Shown: positions 26,546 through 35,360, counted from the stretch's first letter. The stretch: 64,000 nt of DNA from Desulfurococcaceae archaeon MEX13E-LK6-19 (GCA_029637525.1 CP072660.1:1761612-1825611), one strand, 5' to 3'. Program-made: numbers and translations. Notes: generated by a model not told the origin, from the letters alone.

Positions 26546-26932
26546 CTATTGTCTAATGTTGGAGTCTCCGCTAAATATCTTCTCAATCTTCTCTTTAGCT
26601 AACCGTACTGCATTTGCTTTATCTCTCCACTTTCTTAGTTCGCTAAGGTGAGGGAATGATATGGCGTCTCTGGGGCAAAGTTTAGCGCATGTATCACATC
26701 CCACCATACAGTTGTATGGTCTAGCTACTATTGGTTTATTTTCTTTAGGATCCCAGTCATAGACTACTCTACCTGAGCACGTTAGAAAACATAATCCACA
26801 ACCAATACATCTCTCATAGTCTATCCGTGGATACCATGGTATTTCCTTCCGTGGAATGTTCCACCATTTTGTGTTAGAAAAGTCTTTTATTGTTCTGCTC
26901 AGCACATCCTTCCCTATTACTGGAACCTCCAT
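26546..26932 (-). CDS. Ferredoxin-type protein with two 4Fe-4S motifs
   Basis: 128 residues. First cluster motif CIGCGLCFLTCSG (final Cys followed by Ser rather than Pro), second CMVGCDTCAKLCP with a slightly altered spacing, then AISFPH. A ~45-residue N-terminal extension rich in Trp and Pro and a charged C-terminal helix flank the ferredoxin core, so it is longer than a simple ferredoxin. Probably an electron carrier for the XDH-type or PreA-like enzyme; this is inferred from position. GGGAGGT lies 4-5 nt before the ATG. Divergent from the ArsR regulator gene. Confidence 0.8.
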   Translation of the reverse strand: MEVPVIGKDVLSRTIKDFSNTKWWNIPRKEIPWYPRIDYERCIGCGLCFLTCSGRVVYDWDPKENKPIVARPYNCMVGCDTCAKLCPRDAISFPHLSELRKWRDKANAVRLAKEKIEKIFSGDSNIRQ

Positions 26933-27032
26933 GAACTACCTCCCTTGTAAGGTTTTTCATATGATTTATATTTCATTTGAAAGAATAAAAATATTACCTT
27001 TTCAACGATAAGGTATATACAAGGTGTACTTT

Positions 27033-27422
27033 ATGCCAAAAATCCGAGAGATCTTGGAAAAACTTGTTGCCGACAACAAATGCCAAGATCTTACTGAACA
27101 ATATAAAGAAGAACTTGATGAAGAAGTGTTTCTTCCTAGTGACGCTAAGATTAATGAGTACGCTAACATATTTAGCGTGTTATCTAACCCCAATAGACTT
27201 AAGATCATTTATTTACTTCTCCAGAAACCTATGCCTGTCTGCTTCCTAGCATCACTCCTTGGCCTAGACCAGACTCTCGTCTCCCATCACTTGAGTATCT
27301 TAAGGAAGCATGGCATTGTAGAACAGATCATTAAGGGAAAGTATAGGTTTTACTATGTGTCTAAACAAAAACTCTTTGACATCCTGGCTAGTATATTTAA
27401 GGAATTCGAGCTTAGAAAATAA
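27033..27422 (+). CDS. ArsR-family transcriptional regulator
   Basis: 129 residues. A charged N-terminal helix (about 1-45) precedes a winged helix: FSVLSNPNRLKIIYLLL, LGLDQTLVSHHLSILRKHGIV (recognition helix) and the wing GKYRFYYVS. Two cysteines exist (one near the N-terminus, one in PMPVCFLASLL), so metal, thiol or other effector sensing is possible. It is directly upstream of xdhC and the XDH subunits and divergent from the ferredoxin gene, so it is the best candidate for a local regulator of purine catabolism. ATG at 27033 is chosen over GTG at 27024 because AAGGTG lies 6 nt upstream. Confidence 0.85.
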   Translation: MPKIREILEKLVADNKCQDLTEQYKEELDEEVFLPSDAKINEYANIFSVLSNPNRLKIIYLLLQKPMPVCFLASLLGLDQTLVSHHLSILRKHGIVEQIIKGKYRFYYVSKQKLFDILASIFKEFELRK

Positions 27423-27454
27423 CCTAGAAGACAATGGGTTTGAGGAGCAAGGTT

Positions 27455-28336
27455 ATGTATCCCAAATTTGTGTCTGACAAGGACTTGTTCGAAAAAGCTG
27501 TTGAAGCCCTGGAGCAAGGTTTGAGAGTATGTATTGCTGTTATTGTCGAGAAGATAGGTAGTGGCCCGCGTGGCCCTGGAGCGAAAATAGTTGTTCTCGA
27601 AGACGGGAGATACTATGGTACTCTTGGTGGTGGCCCCTTTGAGAGAATGGTTGTATCTCATGCACTTCAAGCCATTAAGGAAGGAAAGTCTCGCCTAGAA
27701 AAATACTCTTTCACTGGCACAGAAGAACCCGAGAAAAAAGGTGTTCACGAGACTGGGTTATTGTGTGGTGGTACTGTGACCGTCTTCTTTGACGTGCTTA
27801 AACCCAAGCCAACAGCGTTCATAGTTGGTGTAGGTAAGATAGGGAAACCTTTAGCCGATATAATGAATCTTATTGGAGCAAAAATAGTTGCACTAGATCC
27901 GAACAGAGAGTTATTAAAGAAAGAGGTCTTCCCCTATGCTGAACTCTACCATGGAACACCTGAGGAAATAGGTGAGTACATAAAAGAAAATGCAAGACCT
28001 ATAGACATGGTCTTTATAGTTCATGGCGAGACAAATGTAGATGTACCTGTACTAAAGAAAGCAGTTGAGTCGAAAGCTGGATTCATAGGAGTGCTTGGTA
28101 GCAAAAGGAAGGTCATAGAGTATGCTAAAATGATTATAAGAGAAGGTGTGAAACCCGAAGACCTAAGGAAGAAAGTGAGGGCACCAATAGGAATAGACAT
28201 TGGAGCAAAAACACCTGAAGAAATAGCTGTCAGCATAGCAGCACAAGCCATAGCATGGCTGAACAATAGCGAAAAAGAAGAATATAAAACGCTAAACATA
28301 CTAATGAGAGAAGACTTGTTCAAAGATAAACCATAA
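27455..28336 (+). CDS. xdhC: XdhC-type molybdoenzyme maturation factor
   Basis: About 293 residues. N-terminal XdhC domain with VEKIGSGPRGPGAK and YYGTLGGGPFE; C-terminal Rossmann domain with AFIVGVGKIGKPLADIM and GVLGSKRKVIEYA. XdhC binds molybdenum cofactor, promotes its sulfuration and inserts it into xanthine dehydrogenase. The E. coli counterpart in the yqe/yge cluster is YqeB. A GAGGAG site 7 nt before ATG 27455 supports this start; an ATG at 27434 is in frame without a site. It lies 32 bp after the arsR stop and about 220 bp before the XDH FAD subunit. Confidence 0.9.
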   Translation: MYPKFVSDKDLFEKAVEALEQGLRVCIAVIVEKIGSGPRGPGAKIVVLEDGRYYGTLGGGPFERMVVSHALQAIKEGKSRLEKYSFTGTEEPEKKGVHETGLLCGGTVTVFFDVLKPKPTAFIVGVGKIGKPLADIMNLIGAKIVALDPNRELLKKEVFPYAELYHGTPEEIGEYIKENARPIDMVFIVHGETNVDVPVLKKAVESKAGFIGVLGSKRKVIEYAKMIIREGVKPEDLRKKVRAPIGIDIGAKTPEEIAVSIAAQAIAWLNNSEKEEYKTLNILMREDLFKDKP

Positions 28337-28541
28337 ACCATTAGTATTATTTATTTACTTGTTCCCTAATATTCGATCTCTACATAACAATGGTATTATC
28401 CTGTTATATCTGATTTTTATATGTTTCCTATATTGACATTTATACCTGTATATTAATTATCGAAATTGTTTTTATTCCTGCCATTACTAACATATTTTTT
28501 GATACACGGCAGAGTATCTCTTGAGTATAGTCAAGTAGAGT

Positions 28542-28559
28542 AGGTGATGAGCTATAATA
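28542..28559 (+). promoter_or_regulatory. Ribosome site suggesting an ATA start for the XDH FAD subunit
   Basis: AGGTGATGA (28542-28550) is followed by GCT and two ATA codons (28554 and 28557) in the frame of the FAD subunit. The GTG annotated as start is 18 nt past the site. Confidence 0.4.
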
Positions 28560-28568
28560 AGGTTCAAC

Positions 28569-29432
28569 GTGTATATACCATCAAGCCTTGATGATGCATT
28601 AAAATTCCTTGCAGAAAAAGGAAATGAAGCAACAATACTGGCAGGAGGTACTGATGTACTAGTTCTTGCGAGAACAGGTGTTATCAAGCCAAAGCTAATG
28701 CTAGACCTATGGTCCATTAAGAAAGAACTAACATACGTTAAGAGAGAAGACGGGTACATCAAAATAGGGGCTATGACAACTATTGAAGAACTATACAATA
28801 GCTTTCTAGGCAAGGAGAAAAAATATCTTGGCTTCGTTGATCTGTACAAGCATTTTGCCACACCATACCTCAGAAACCTAGCTACTATAGGAGGAAATAT
28901 TGGTACAGCACATCCACTTTCTGATGCCGCCATACTATTACTAGCGCTTGACGCAGAAGTAAAGCTATCAAGTATCAACGGCGAACGATGGGTTAAGATA
29001 CCTGACCTCTACCTCGATATAAGGAAGCTCAACAGGAAACCCGAGGAAATGATCACCGAGATAAGGTTTAAGGAGCTTCCCGACAATTCTTCAACAGCAT
29101 TACTAAAGCTCGACCGTAGACATGGTCATGCAATGGGCTACATTGTTGCAGCAGCATACATGGCTCTCGACGGCGATAAAATAGCCGATGTAAGGCTTAG
29201 CTTTGACAGCACTGGCAAACCATATCCTGGTAGAGCCTACAAGACAGAAGAATTCCTTAAAGGCAAGAACCTTAGTGAGGACACGATCCTAGAAGCATTC
29301 AAAGTACTTGAAAACGAAATGCAGAGAATAAGCGATTACCGTGCACCAGCAGAGTACAGACTACATCTATCAAAAGTATTGATGAAAAGAGCGCTCTTCT
29401 TAATAAAAGATCGTGTGATAGGGGGTGCTTAG
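28569..29432 (+). CDS. Xanthine dehydrogenase family FAD-binding subunit
   Basis: About 287-291 residues. FAD_binding_5 domain with ILAGGTDVLV (pyrophosphate loop) and NLATIGGNIGTAHPLSDAA, then a CO dehydrogenase flavoprotein C-terminal domain. Passes electrons from the iron-sulfur subunit. GTG at 28569 is the first standard start, but the ribosome site AGGTGATGA (28542-28550) is 18 nt away and the family-like N-terminus continues upstream as RFNVYIPSSL; an ATA at 28557 would be properly spaced (see findings). First of three tightly spaced XDH genes: 3 bp to the 2Fe-2S subunit. Confidence 0.9.
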   Translation: MYIPSSLDDALKFLAEKGNEATILAGGTDVLVLARTGVIKPKLMLDLWSIKKELTYVKREDGYIKIGAMTTIEELYNSFLGKEKKYLGFVDLYKHFATPYLRNLATIGGNIGTAHPLSDAAILLLALDAEVKLSSINGERWVKIPDLYLDIRKLNRKPEEMITEIRFKELPDNSSTALLKLDRRHGHAMGYIVAAAYMALDGDKIADVRLSFDSTGKPYPGRAYKTEEFLKGKNLSEDTILEAFKVLENEMQRISDYRAPAEYRLHLSKVLMKRALFLIKDRVIGGA

Positions 29433-29435
29433 ATA

Positions 29436-29996
29436 ATGTCTGGTCCTGAGTCTAAATCACAACAAGAATACCCTGACATCACTATAACCCTTAACGTCAA
29501 TGGCAAAGACTACACCATCACAGTAAAACCATATGAAAGACTAATAGATGTACTAAGATACAAACTAGGGTTAACAAGCGTCAAAGAAGGATGTGGACGT
29601 GGCGAATGCGGTTCCTGTGTAATCATTATGGACGGCAAGCTTGTGCCATCATGCCTTATACCAGCCTACAGAGCTAATGGAAGCAAAATACTAACCCTCG
29701 AAGGATTAGCGCCTGAAGGCAAACTACATGCAATACAGAAAGCCCTTATAGACACTCTTGGAATGCAATGTGGATTCTGCTTCCCAGGAGTGATTCTCGC
29801 AACAAAATATCTTCTTGACAGGATACCAGACCCCACAGACGAGGACATCAAGGACATACTTGAGGGACAACTATGTCGTTGTGGAAGCTACCTAAGATTC
29901 ATCAAAGCAGTAAAACTTGCTGTCAAGTACATTAAAGAAGGAAAGATCTATTTTGACGTAAAAGAAGCTGAACCAGGTAAGATCTTGGAGGGGTGA
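29436..29996 (+). CDS. Xanthine dehydrogenase family [2Fe-2S] subunit
   Basis: 186 residues. Plant-type 2Fe-2S domain with GCGRGECGSCVIIMDGK and VPSC (about residues 51-76), then the alpha-helical 2Fe-2S domain with QCGFCFPG and LCRCGSY (about 110-150). An N-terminal 10-residue and C-terminal ~20-residue extension are slightly longer than usual. It carries electrons from the Mo site to FAD. Situated between the FAD and Mo subunits, with 6 bp to the latter, in one operon. Confidence 0.93.
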   Translation: MSGPESKSQQEYPDITITLNVNGKDYTITVKPYERLIDVLRYKLGLTSVKEGCGRGECGSCVIIMDGKLVPSCLIPAYRANGSKILTLEGLAPEGKLHAIQKALIDTLGMQCGFCFPGVILATKYLLDRIPDPTDEDIKDILEGQLCRCGSYLRFIKAVKLAVKYIKEGKIYFDVKEAEPGKILEG

Positions 29997-30002
29997 TAGA
30001 TT

Positions 30003-32387
30003 ATGGCCAAGGCTCCTGAGTATGTACGTATTGTAGAAGAAATATTTGAGAAATTCAAAGGCAAGCCACTATATTATGTAGGCAAACACTCAATTAGATG
30101 GGATGCCATCACAAAGATCACTGGCAAAGCAATGTTTACAGCTGACTTCATCAAACTTTACAAGAACCTCGTATGGGTTTATAGTGTCAGAACAAAGTAC
30201 GCCCATGCATGGATAAAAAGCATTGACGTTAGTGAAGCAGCCAAGTATCCAGGAGTACTCAGAGTAATCACTGCAAAGGACATACCTGGAGTAAACGATG
30301 TAGGCTACGTTATACCGGATCAGCCACTTATTGCTGAAAAGAAAGTAAGGTACATCGGCGACACAGTAGCACTAATCGTAGCCGAAGACCCATACATAGC
30401 TAGAGAAGCTGGCGAACTAGTACGTGTGGAATACGAGCCACTACCGGTTTACACCGATGTAGAACAAATAATCGACATCATGACACTAAAGGAGAAACCC
30501 CATGAGAGAATTCATGAGGAGAGAGACAGCGATATAGTGGCACACTTCAAGATCAGGGCTGGCGATGTAGACAAGGCATTCAAGAAAGCAGACGTCATCG
30601 TTGAAAACAAGTACAAGACACCAATGCAAGAACACGCCTACCTAGAGCCCGAGGCAGCACTAGCCATACCAGAGCCTGATGGAGGCATAACTATAATCGC
30701 GTCAACACAGTGTCCATTCGATGTAAGAAGAGCTGTAGCCAAAGTACTCAACATGCCTCAAAACAAGGTTAGAGTCATAGTACCTGCTGTAGGCGGTGGT
30801 TTCGGCGGTAAAGAAGACGTGGTCAACGAGATTGGTGCAAAAGCCGCTCTCGCAGCATACCTCACAGGTAGACCAGCAATAGTAGTACATACACGTGAAG
30901 AAAGCATGATAGGCCATAGCAAGAGACACCCAGCAGTAATGTGGTACAAGCATGCCGCCAAGAAGGATGGTACATTACTAGCTGTAGAAGCCCACATAGT
31001 CTTTGACACCGGAGGCTACGCTAGCCTAGGACCATTCGTTGCCTGGAGAGCAACAGTACACGCAACAGGACCATATAAAGTGAAGAATGCGAGGATCGAT
31101 ACACTAGCCGTCTACACCAACACAGTATATAGTGGTGCATTCCGTGGATTCGGAAACCCACAAATACACTTCGCTGTTGAGAGACAGATGGACATACTAG
31201 CTGAAGAACTAAAGATGGACCCTGTTGAGCTAAGGCTAAAGAACCTCTTGAGAGCGGGCGATAAAACAGTACATGGCCAGCTATTAACATCAGAACATGG
31301 CGTTGGGCTAGAAGAGGCGTTAAAGAAGGCTGTTGAAGCTGCTGATTGGTACAACAAGAGGAAACTCTACAGCAACCAGACAGGAACCATAAGGAAAGGT
31401 ATTGGCGTAGCACTAATGTGGCATGGCAACTCGATTGGTGTTGAGGGAGCAGACTATTCAAGCGCCACATTAATCATCAACAGAGACGGATCAATAACGT
31501 TCAGAACAGGGCTCATGGACATGGGACAGGGCTCACTATGGGGACTAGTACTTATTGCCGCAGAAATCCTTGGTGTACCACCATCCTACTTCAAGATCGA
31601 GCAGCCGGATACAGCTAGCACACCCGATGCCGGTCCAACAGTAGCATCAAGAGCTACAGTAATGGGCGGTAATGCTACACTCGTGGCAGCATACAAGCTC
31701 AGGAAGAGACTCAATGAAGTAGCAGCCAGAATGCTTGGCTGTAAACCAGATGACATAGTAATCAGAGCACCCGAAGTATACTGCCGTAACGATCCAAACA
31801 AGAAGACCACATGGCAAGCCGTTGTAGAACAGAGCTTCTGGGACGGAGTACCACTGCAAGAATTCGGATACTACCGTGCACCACCTGCTAGATGGGAAGA
31901 AGAGACAGGACAGGGAGAACCATACATAACTTACACGTTCGGTGCAATAATATCTGAAGTAACCGTAGACATGGAGACTGGCGCAATTAAAGTAGACAGG
32001 ATCATTACAGCATACGATATAGGCAAAGTAATCAACCCCGTGGGAGCAGAACTACATGCCGAAGGCGGTGCCATACAGGGCATGGGCTATGCTATAATGG
32101 AGGAAATAATACATGACAAGGACGGTGTCGTAAGGAACCCGAACCTATCAACATACTACATACCAACAATAAAGGATGCACCAGAAATCATACCAATATT
32201 CGTAGAGTCAGGATACAAACGCGGACCATTTGGTGCGAAAGGACTTGGAGAACCATCAATAAACGGTATAGCACCATCAATAGCAAACGCTATATCACAC
32301 GCACTAGGAATCCACTTCTTCGAGCTACCAATAACGCCACACAAGATATACCTAGAACTCAAGAAGCGTGGATTAATAAAATTCTAA
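30003..32387 (+). CDS. Xanthine dehydrogenase family molybdopterin-binding subunit
   Basis: 794 residues, full length. N-terminal Ald_Xan_dh a/b hammerhead domain (about 35-150), then the Mo-binding domain: VGGGFGGKED (about 262-271), GAFRGFGNPQ (about 378-387), MGQGSLWG, and the catalytic glutamate in KGLGEPS (about residue 749). Hydroxylates a purine or similar aromatic carbon. Substrate specificity cannot be set by motif reading; hypoxanthine/xanthine is the likeliest given adenine deaminase, XdhC and MocA nearby, though aldehyde oxidase-like or nicotinate-type members share these motifs. Last gene of the operon, followed by a long pyrimidine tract. Confidence 0.92.
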   Translation: MAKAPEYVRIVEEIFEKFKGKPLYYVGKHSIRWDAITKITGKAMFTADFIKLYKNLVWVYSVRTKYAHAWIKSIDVSEAAKYPGVLRVITAKDIPGVNDVGYVIPDQPLIAEKKVRYIGDTVALIVAEDPYIAREAGELVRVEYEPLPVYTDVEQIIDIMTLKEKPHERIHEERDSDIVAHFKIRAGDVDKAFKKADVIVENKYKTPMQEHAYLEPEAALAIPEPDGGITIIASTQCPFDVRRAVAKVLNMPQNKVRVIVPAVGGGFGGKEDVVNEIGAKAALAAYLTGRPAIVVHTREESMIGHSKRHPAVMWYKHAAKKDGTLLAVEAHIVFDTGGYASLGPFVAWRATVHATGPYKVKNARIDTLAVYTNTVYSGAFRGFGNPQIHFAVERQMDILAEELKMDPVELRLKNLLRAGDKTVHGQLLTSEHGVGLEEALKKAVEAADWYNKRKLYSNQTGTIRKGIGVALMWHGNSIGVEGADYSSATLIINRDGSITFRTGLMDMGQGSLWGLVLIAAEILGVPPSYFKIEQPDTASTPDAGPTVASRATVMGGNATLVAAYKLRKRLNEVAARMLGCKPDDIVIRAPEVYCRNDPNKKTTWQAVVEQSFWDGVPLQEFGYYRAPPARWEEETGQGEPYITYTFGAIISEVTVDMETGAIKVDRIITAYDIGKVINPVGAELHAEGGAIQGMGYAIMEEIIHDKDGVVRNPNLSTYYIPTIKDAPEIIPIFVESGYKRGPFGAKGLGEPSINGIAPSIANAISHALGIHFFELPITPHKIYLELKKRGLIKF

Positions 32388-32409
32388 TTTCAATATAATT
32401 TCTTTTTTA

Positions 32410-32435
32410 TTCTCCTTTCCTTTTCCCTCTTTCTC
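32410..32435 (+). terminator. Pyrimidine-tract terminator after the XDH operon
   Basis: 26 consecutive pyrimidines (preceded by a further T-rich run) 22 nt past the stop of the molybdopterin subunit gene. Confidence 0.6.
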
Positions 32436-32486
32436 ATCTACTTATAAACTTGTTCTAAACGTAAGTATACATGGAGACTGATAACC

Positions 32487-32765
32487 ATGGAGCTTAGAGT
32501 ACTGATAACCCCGGAAGAAATAAGCATAACTGGTATAGACACGCACATAAAGTCATACACCATACTCTACAATCTTAGGGACTACATAGAAACAAAGAAT
32601 AGAAGACTATTAGTTAGCTTCGAAGGTGGGCCGGGACCAGCTGGCGAAGGCATGTGCATCAAGATAAGTATCAAGGGCGAGCCGCTTAGTAGAACGGATT
32701 TAAACGCTATCAAGAAGTTTTTTGAGCTACAAGGAGCAAATGTTACAGTAAAAGATTTTGATTAA
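32487..32765 (+). CDS. Hypothetical small protein, 92 residues
   Basis: Not recognised. Mixed alpha/beta protein with ELRVLITPEEISITG at the N-terminus, a glycine-proline turn (EGGPGPAGEG) near residues 46-56 and a C-terminal LNAIKKFFELQGANVTVKDF, which looks like a strand-helix-strand end. No cysteine cluster or membrane segment. It converges with trmO (5-bp gap). Its start lies just 100 bp past the XDH operon, but the intervening terminator suggests a separate transcript. Confidence 0.6.
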   Translation: MELRVLITPEEISITGIDTHIKSYTILYNLRDYIETKNRRLLVSFEGGPGPAGEGMCIKISIKGEPLSRTDLNAIKKFFELQGANVTVKDFD

Positions 32766-32770
32766 AAACA

Positions 32771-33289
32771 CTAAATCGGATAGTATTCTCCAGTCTTTTC
32801 TTTTACTTTTTCCTTAAATTCTCTAAACCATTGTGGAACATTGATTTCTTGTGGGCAGAAATCTGGAGTGATCGCCCTTATATCGAGAACAGGTGTTCCA
32901 TCGAATAAATCAAGATTATCTACGTATAGGAATCTTCCTTTCTTCTCAACTAACTTCACCACAGTTAATCCTATAGGATTGGGTCTATGAGGTGAGTCGC
33001 TAGCAAAAACACCCATAACTGGTAGTTCTTCAGGGCTAAACCCTAGCCTTAAGAACCTCCTTGGCTTAACCACTAGTACACATCTTTGTTCAGGACGTAC
33101 TTTATGAAGCCATGTAACCAGTAGTATATGTGAAAAACCTTCAATACCTTGTAGACCCTTCTCGTACTCCGGATAAACCTCTACAATACCACGTAACCCT
33201 CCTTTAAACCATGCTTCTTTTACTTCTTCATCACTGGCATCAACATGCACTACACCTATAGGCTTAATGGATATAGTGTACTCCACCAT
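32771..33289 (-). CDS. trmO: TrmO/TsaA family tRNA methyltransferase (UPF0066)
   Basis: About 172 residues. Family blocks: IKPIGVVHVD at the N-terminus, GFSHILLVTWLH, GVFASDSPHRPNPIGLTVVKL (the signature) and DLFDGTPVLDIRA. TrmO methylates N6-threonylcarbamoyladenosine at tRNA position 37 using SAM. ATG at 33289 follows GGGTG closely; a GTG at 33298 is the longer alternative. It sits immediately after the HAD gene stop on the same strand, so the two are likely cotranscribed. Confidence 0.87.
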   Translation of the reverse strand: MVEYTISIKPIGVVHVDASDEEVKEAWFKGGLRGIVEVYPEYEKGLQGIEGFSHILLVTWLHKVRPEQRCVLVVKPRRFLRLGFSPEELPVMGVFASDSPHRPNPIGLTVVKLVEKKGRFLYVDNLDLFDGTPVLDIRAITPDFCPQEINVPQWFREFKEKVKEKTGEYYPI

Positions 33290-33299
33290 AAGAAACACC

Positions 33300-34013
33300 C
33301 TATAGTTTTTCTAATAGCTCCAAAAGAATACCTAAATCACTAATACAAGGCTCTGGATCTTCATCACTACACCCATTCTTCTTGTATAACACAGTTTTTA
33401 TGCCGAGACTTCTAGGTACCTCATAGTCTCTATAAACATTATCCCCTACATGAACTATTTCTTTGGCGTCGACACCTGTCAGGTTGATTAAATTCTGGAA
33501 GAATACTTGCGACGCCTTGGTGTATCCTATGAGTTGGCTACTTAGAATAAAATCTATGTAATCTCCTATACCAGCTTTGTCAACGAGTCTCAAAGGTATA
33601 TCGTGACTACCTGTATCAGTTGACAAGACTATCATGTAACCGCGTTCCTTAAGTCTTCTTAAGACATCCCGGTATTTTTCCTCAAAAACAAGCTCATTCA
33701 CAATACTATTAACATAGCTTTCATAAAGTCTCTGAACAAGACGGGGCTTAGGTATAATACCGAGACGTGAAAGCACTATATGAATTCTATACAAGTGCCA
33801 TATTTCTCGTTCAGGGCAAGTACGCATATGTTCTTCAGCTATATTATACAAAACACCATATACATCATCAACACTGACATTGTAACCAAGCTCTACAAGA
33901 GTTTTCGCAACAGCTTCAGCAGACTTATACAATGTATGTTTCATCCATCCAACTTCGCATCCACGCTCCCAAAATAAAGTACAACCCATATCTAAGCTAA
34001 TCACTGAAACCAC
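33300..34013 (-). CDS. HAD superfamily hydrolase (subfamily IA)
   Basis: About 237 residues. Motif I reads SLDMGCTLF, with the nucleophile Asp but Gly where the acid/base Asp usually stands; DxG variants exist in this superfamily. Motif II is VLSTDTG, motif III Lys is in GYTKASQVFF, and motif IV is VHVGDNVYRDYE. The protein is complete. Substrate not inferable. GTG at 34013 is supported by GGTGG upstream; a GTG at 34022 is in frame. Overlaps no neighbour; trmO follows at once. Confidence 0.8.
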   Translation of the reverse strand: MVSVISLDMGCTLFWERGCEVGWMKHTLYKSAEAVAKTLVELGYNVSVDDVYGVLYNIAEEHMRTCPEREIWHLYRIHIVLSRLGIIPKPRLVQRLYESYVNSIVNELVFEEKYRDVLRRLKERGYMIVLSTDTGSHDIPLRLVDKAGIGDYIDFILSSQLIGYTKASQVFFQNLINLTGVDAKEIVHVGDNVYRDYEVPRSLGIKTVLYKKNGCSDEDPEPCISDLGILLELLEKL

Positions 34014-34169
34014 TAATACCACCCTTTCTTATCCCAGGTACTTTGAGCAATAAAACATATTCTTTAAGTTTTTAAGTTTGTACCAGTTAAAGACAGGCAA
34101 ATAAACACGTCTAGCTTAATTTTAAATAAAAATCAGAAGACATCATTATATGGTATTTTATGCTTTTTC

Positions 34170-34805
34170 TTAGAAAACAACACCTAATGATCTATCTCCT
34201 GCATCGCCTAGACCTGGTACAATGAACCACTTATCATTGAGTATAGGGTCTATAGCGTATGTTACAATGTCTACGTTGGGGTGTCTCGTAGTGATGTATT
34301 CTATTCCTGGTCTACTCGATATTATTGTTCCTACAATAATTTTCTTGACACCGCTTTCTTCAAGAAGACTTAGAACTACATCCATTGTCTTCCCAGTGGC
34401 AAGCATTGGATCTGTTACGATGGTTGTATAATTGGTTAATTCTTTTGGCAGCCTCTTATAGTAGACTTCAATACGTACTCCATTGTTTTCCTCTATTCTT
34501 CGGGCAGCTACAAGACCTAGGCCAGCCCATGGGAGTGTCTCTAGTAACCCTATCGCCATTGGTATGCTGGCGCCAAGTATTGCCACGATTAATAGTTTTC
34601 CACGAGGTTTTACACCCTTAGCCGTTGATAATGGTGTTTCTACACTGATTTCCTGCCAGTCTAGAAATCTCGATATCTCGAAGCCCATGTAGTTACCGAG
34701 AATCCTCATGTATTCTCTAAACTTATCGGGTCTAGTGTTTCTGTCACGCAATAAGGTTAGATAGTACTTTGCCAAAGGATTATCAATGACATGTACTCTA
34801 TCCAT
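34170..34805 (-). CDS. upp: Uracil phosphoribosyltransferase
   Basis: 211 residues. Makes UMP from uracil and PRPP. The PRPP-binding loop is TTIVTDPMLATGKTMDVVL, and the uracil-binding end is the Upp block AIDPILNDKWFIVPGLGDAGDR. N-terminal segment VIDNPLAKYYLTLLRDRNT is also typical. ATG start at 34805. Single gene with its own promoter region on each side. A pyrimidine salvage enzyme in a region otherwise concerned with purine breakdown. Confidence 0.93.
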   Translation of the reverse strand: MDRVHVIDNPLAKYYLTLLRDRNTRPDKFREYMRILGNYMGFEISRFLDWQEISVETPLSTAKGVKPRGKLLIVAILGASIPMAIGLLETLPWAGLGLVAARRIEENNGVRIEVYYKRLPKELTNYTTIVTDPMLATGKTMDVVLSLLEESGVKKIIVGTIISSRPGIEYITTRHPNVDIVTYAIDPILNDKWFIVPGLGDAGDRSLGVVF

Positions 34806-34868
34806 AAAGCCCTACTGAACTATCTAGAACAGGGAATTAAAGGGTATCGGACTAGTAAAATTGCGTTC

Positions 34869-35282
34869 TTAAAAATCAACTATAATATCTTTAGGTAAAC
34901 CATTTTCATAGAACACAGTGATCTTTACTTCGACATCAACCTTAGCTAGTTTATCAATGATACCCATCAACATAGCAAGGCCTTCTAGTACTTTATTGAG
35001 TCTCCGGTAGGTTTCTTCAAGTAATGTATAACGGCTACGTGGGCCAGGATTTATTATTATTCTCATACCGTTTACATTAATCATCTTATTCCCAAAGAAC
35101 TTGTCTTCACCAATAATGTTTTTTAACATGTTAATGAGCTTCTCTTCAGCTTCAGCCCTCTGTTTAACCGTCTCCATTAGCTCCTTTAAAACACTCATAT
35201 GTTCTCTAATCGCTTTTTCTCGGTTTTTTAAATCTTCTAGGAATTGAGTAAAGCTACCATATTCCTTGAGTTCTACATCCAT
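34869..35282 (-). CDS. Hypothetical coiled-coil protein
   Basis: About 137 residues from ATG 35282, which has a GGTG site 6 nt upstream; the longer reading to 35339 starts at a codon without one and adds hydrophobic residues unlike the rest. The first two thirds are charged heptad-like helix (about 10-65), interrupted by an INVNGMRIIINPGPRSRY beta-hairpin, then a second helix and a final VEVKITVFYENG strand pair. Not recognised. Prefoldin-like or small archaeal DNA-associated proteins have such layouts, but that is only a shape comparison. Confidence 0.55.
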   Translation of the reverse strand: MDVELKEYGSFTQFLEDLKNREKAIREHMSVLKELMETVKQRAEAEEKLINMLKNIIGEDKFFGNKMINVNGMRIIINPGPRSRYTLLEETYRRLNKVLEGLAMLMGIIDKLAKVDVEVKITVFYENGLPKDIIVDF

Positions 35283-35360
35283 AAACAACACCAAACATAG
35301 GTTAGGGTTTATCCTTAGAAAGTAATGTTTGTAGTACACGTATTTAGTAGATAGGAGTAA

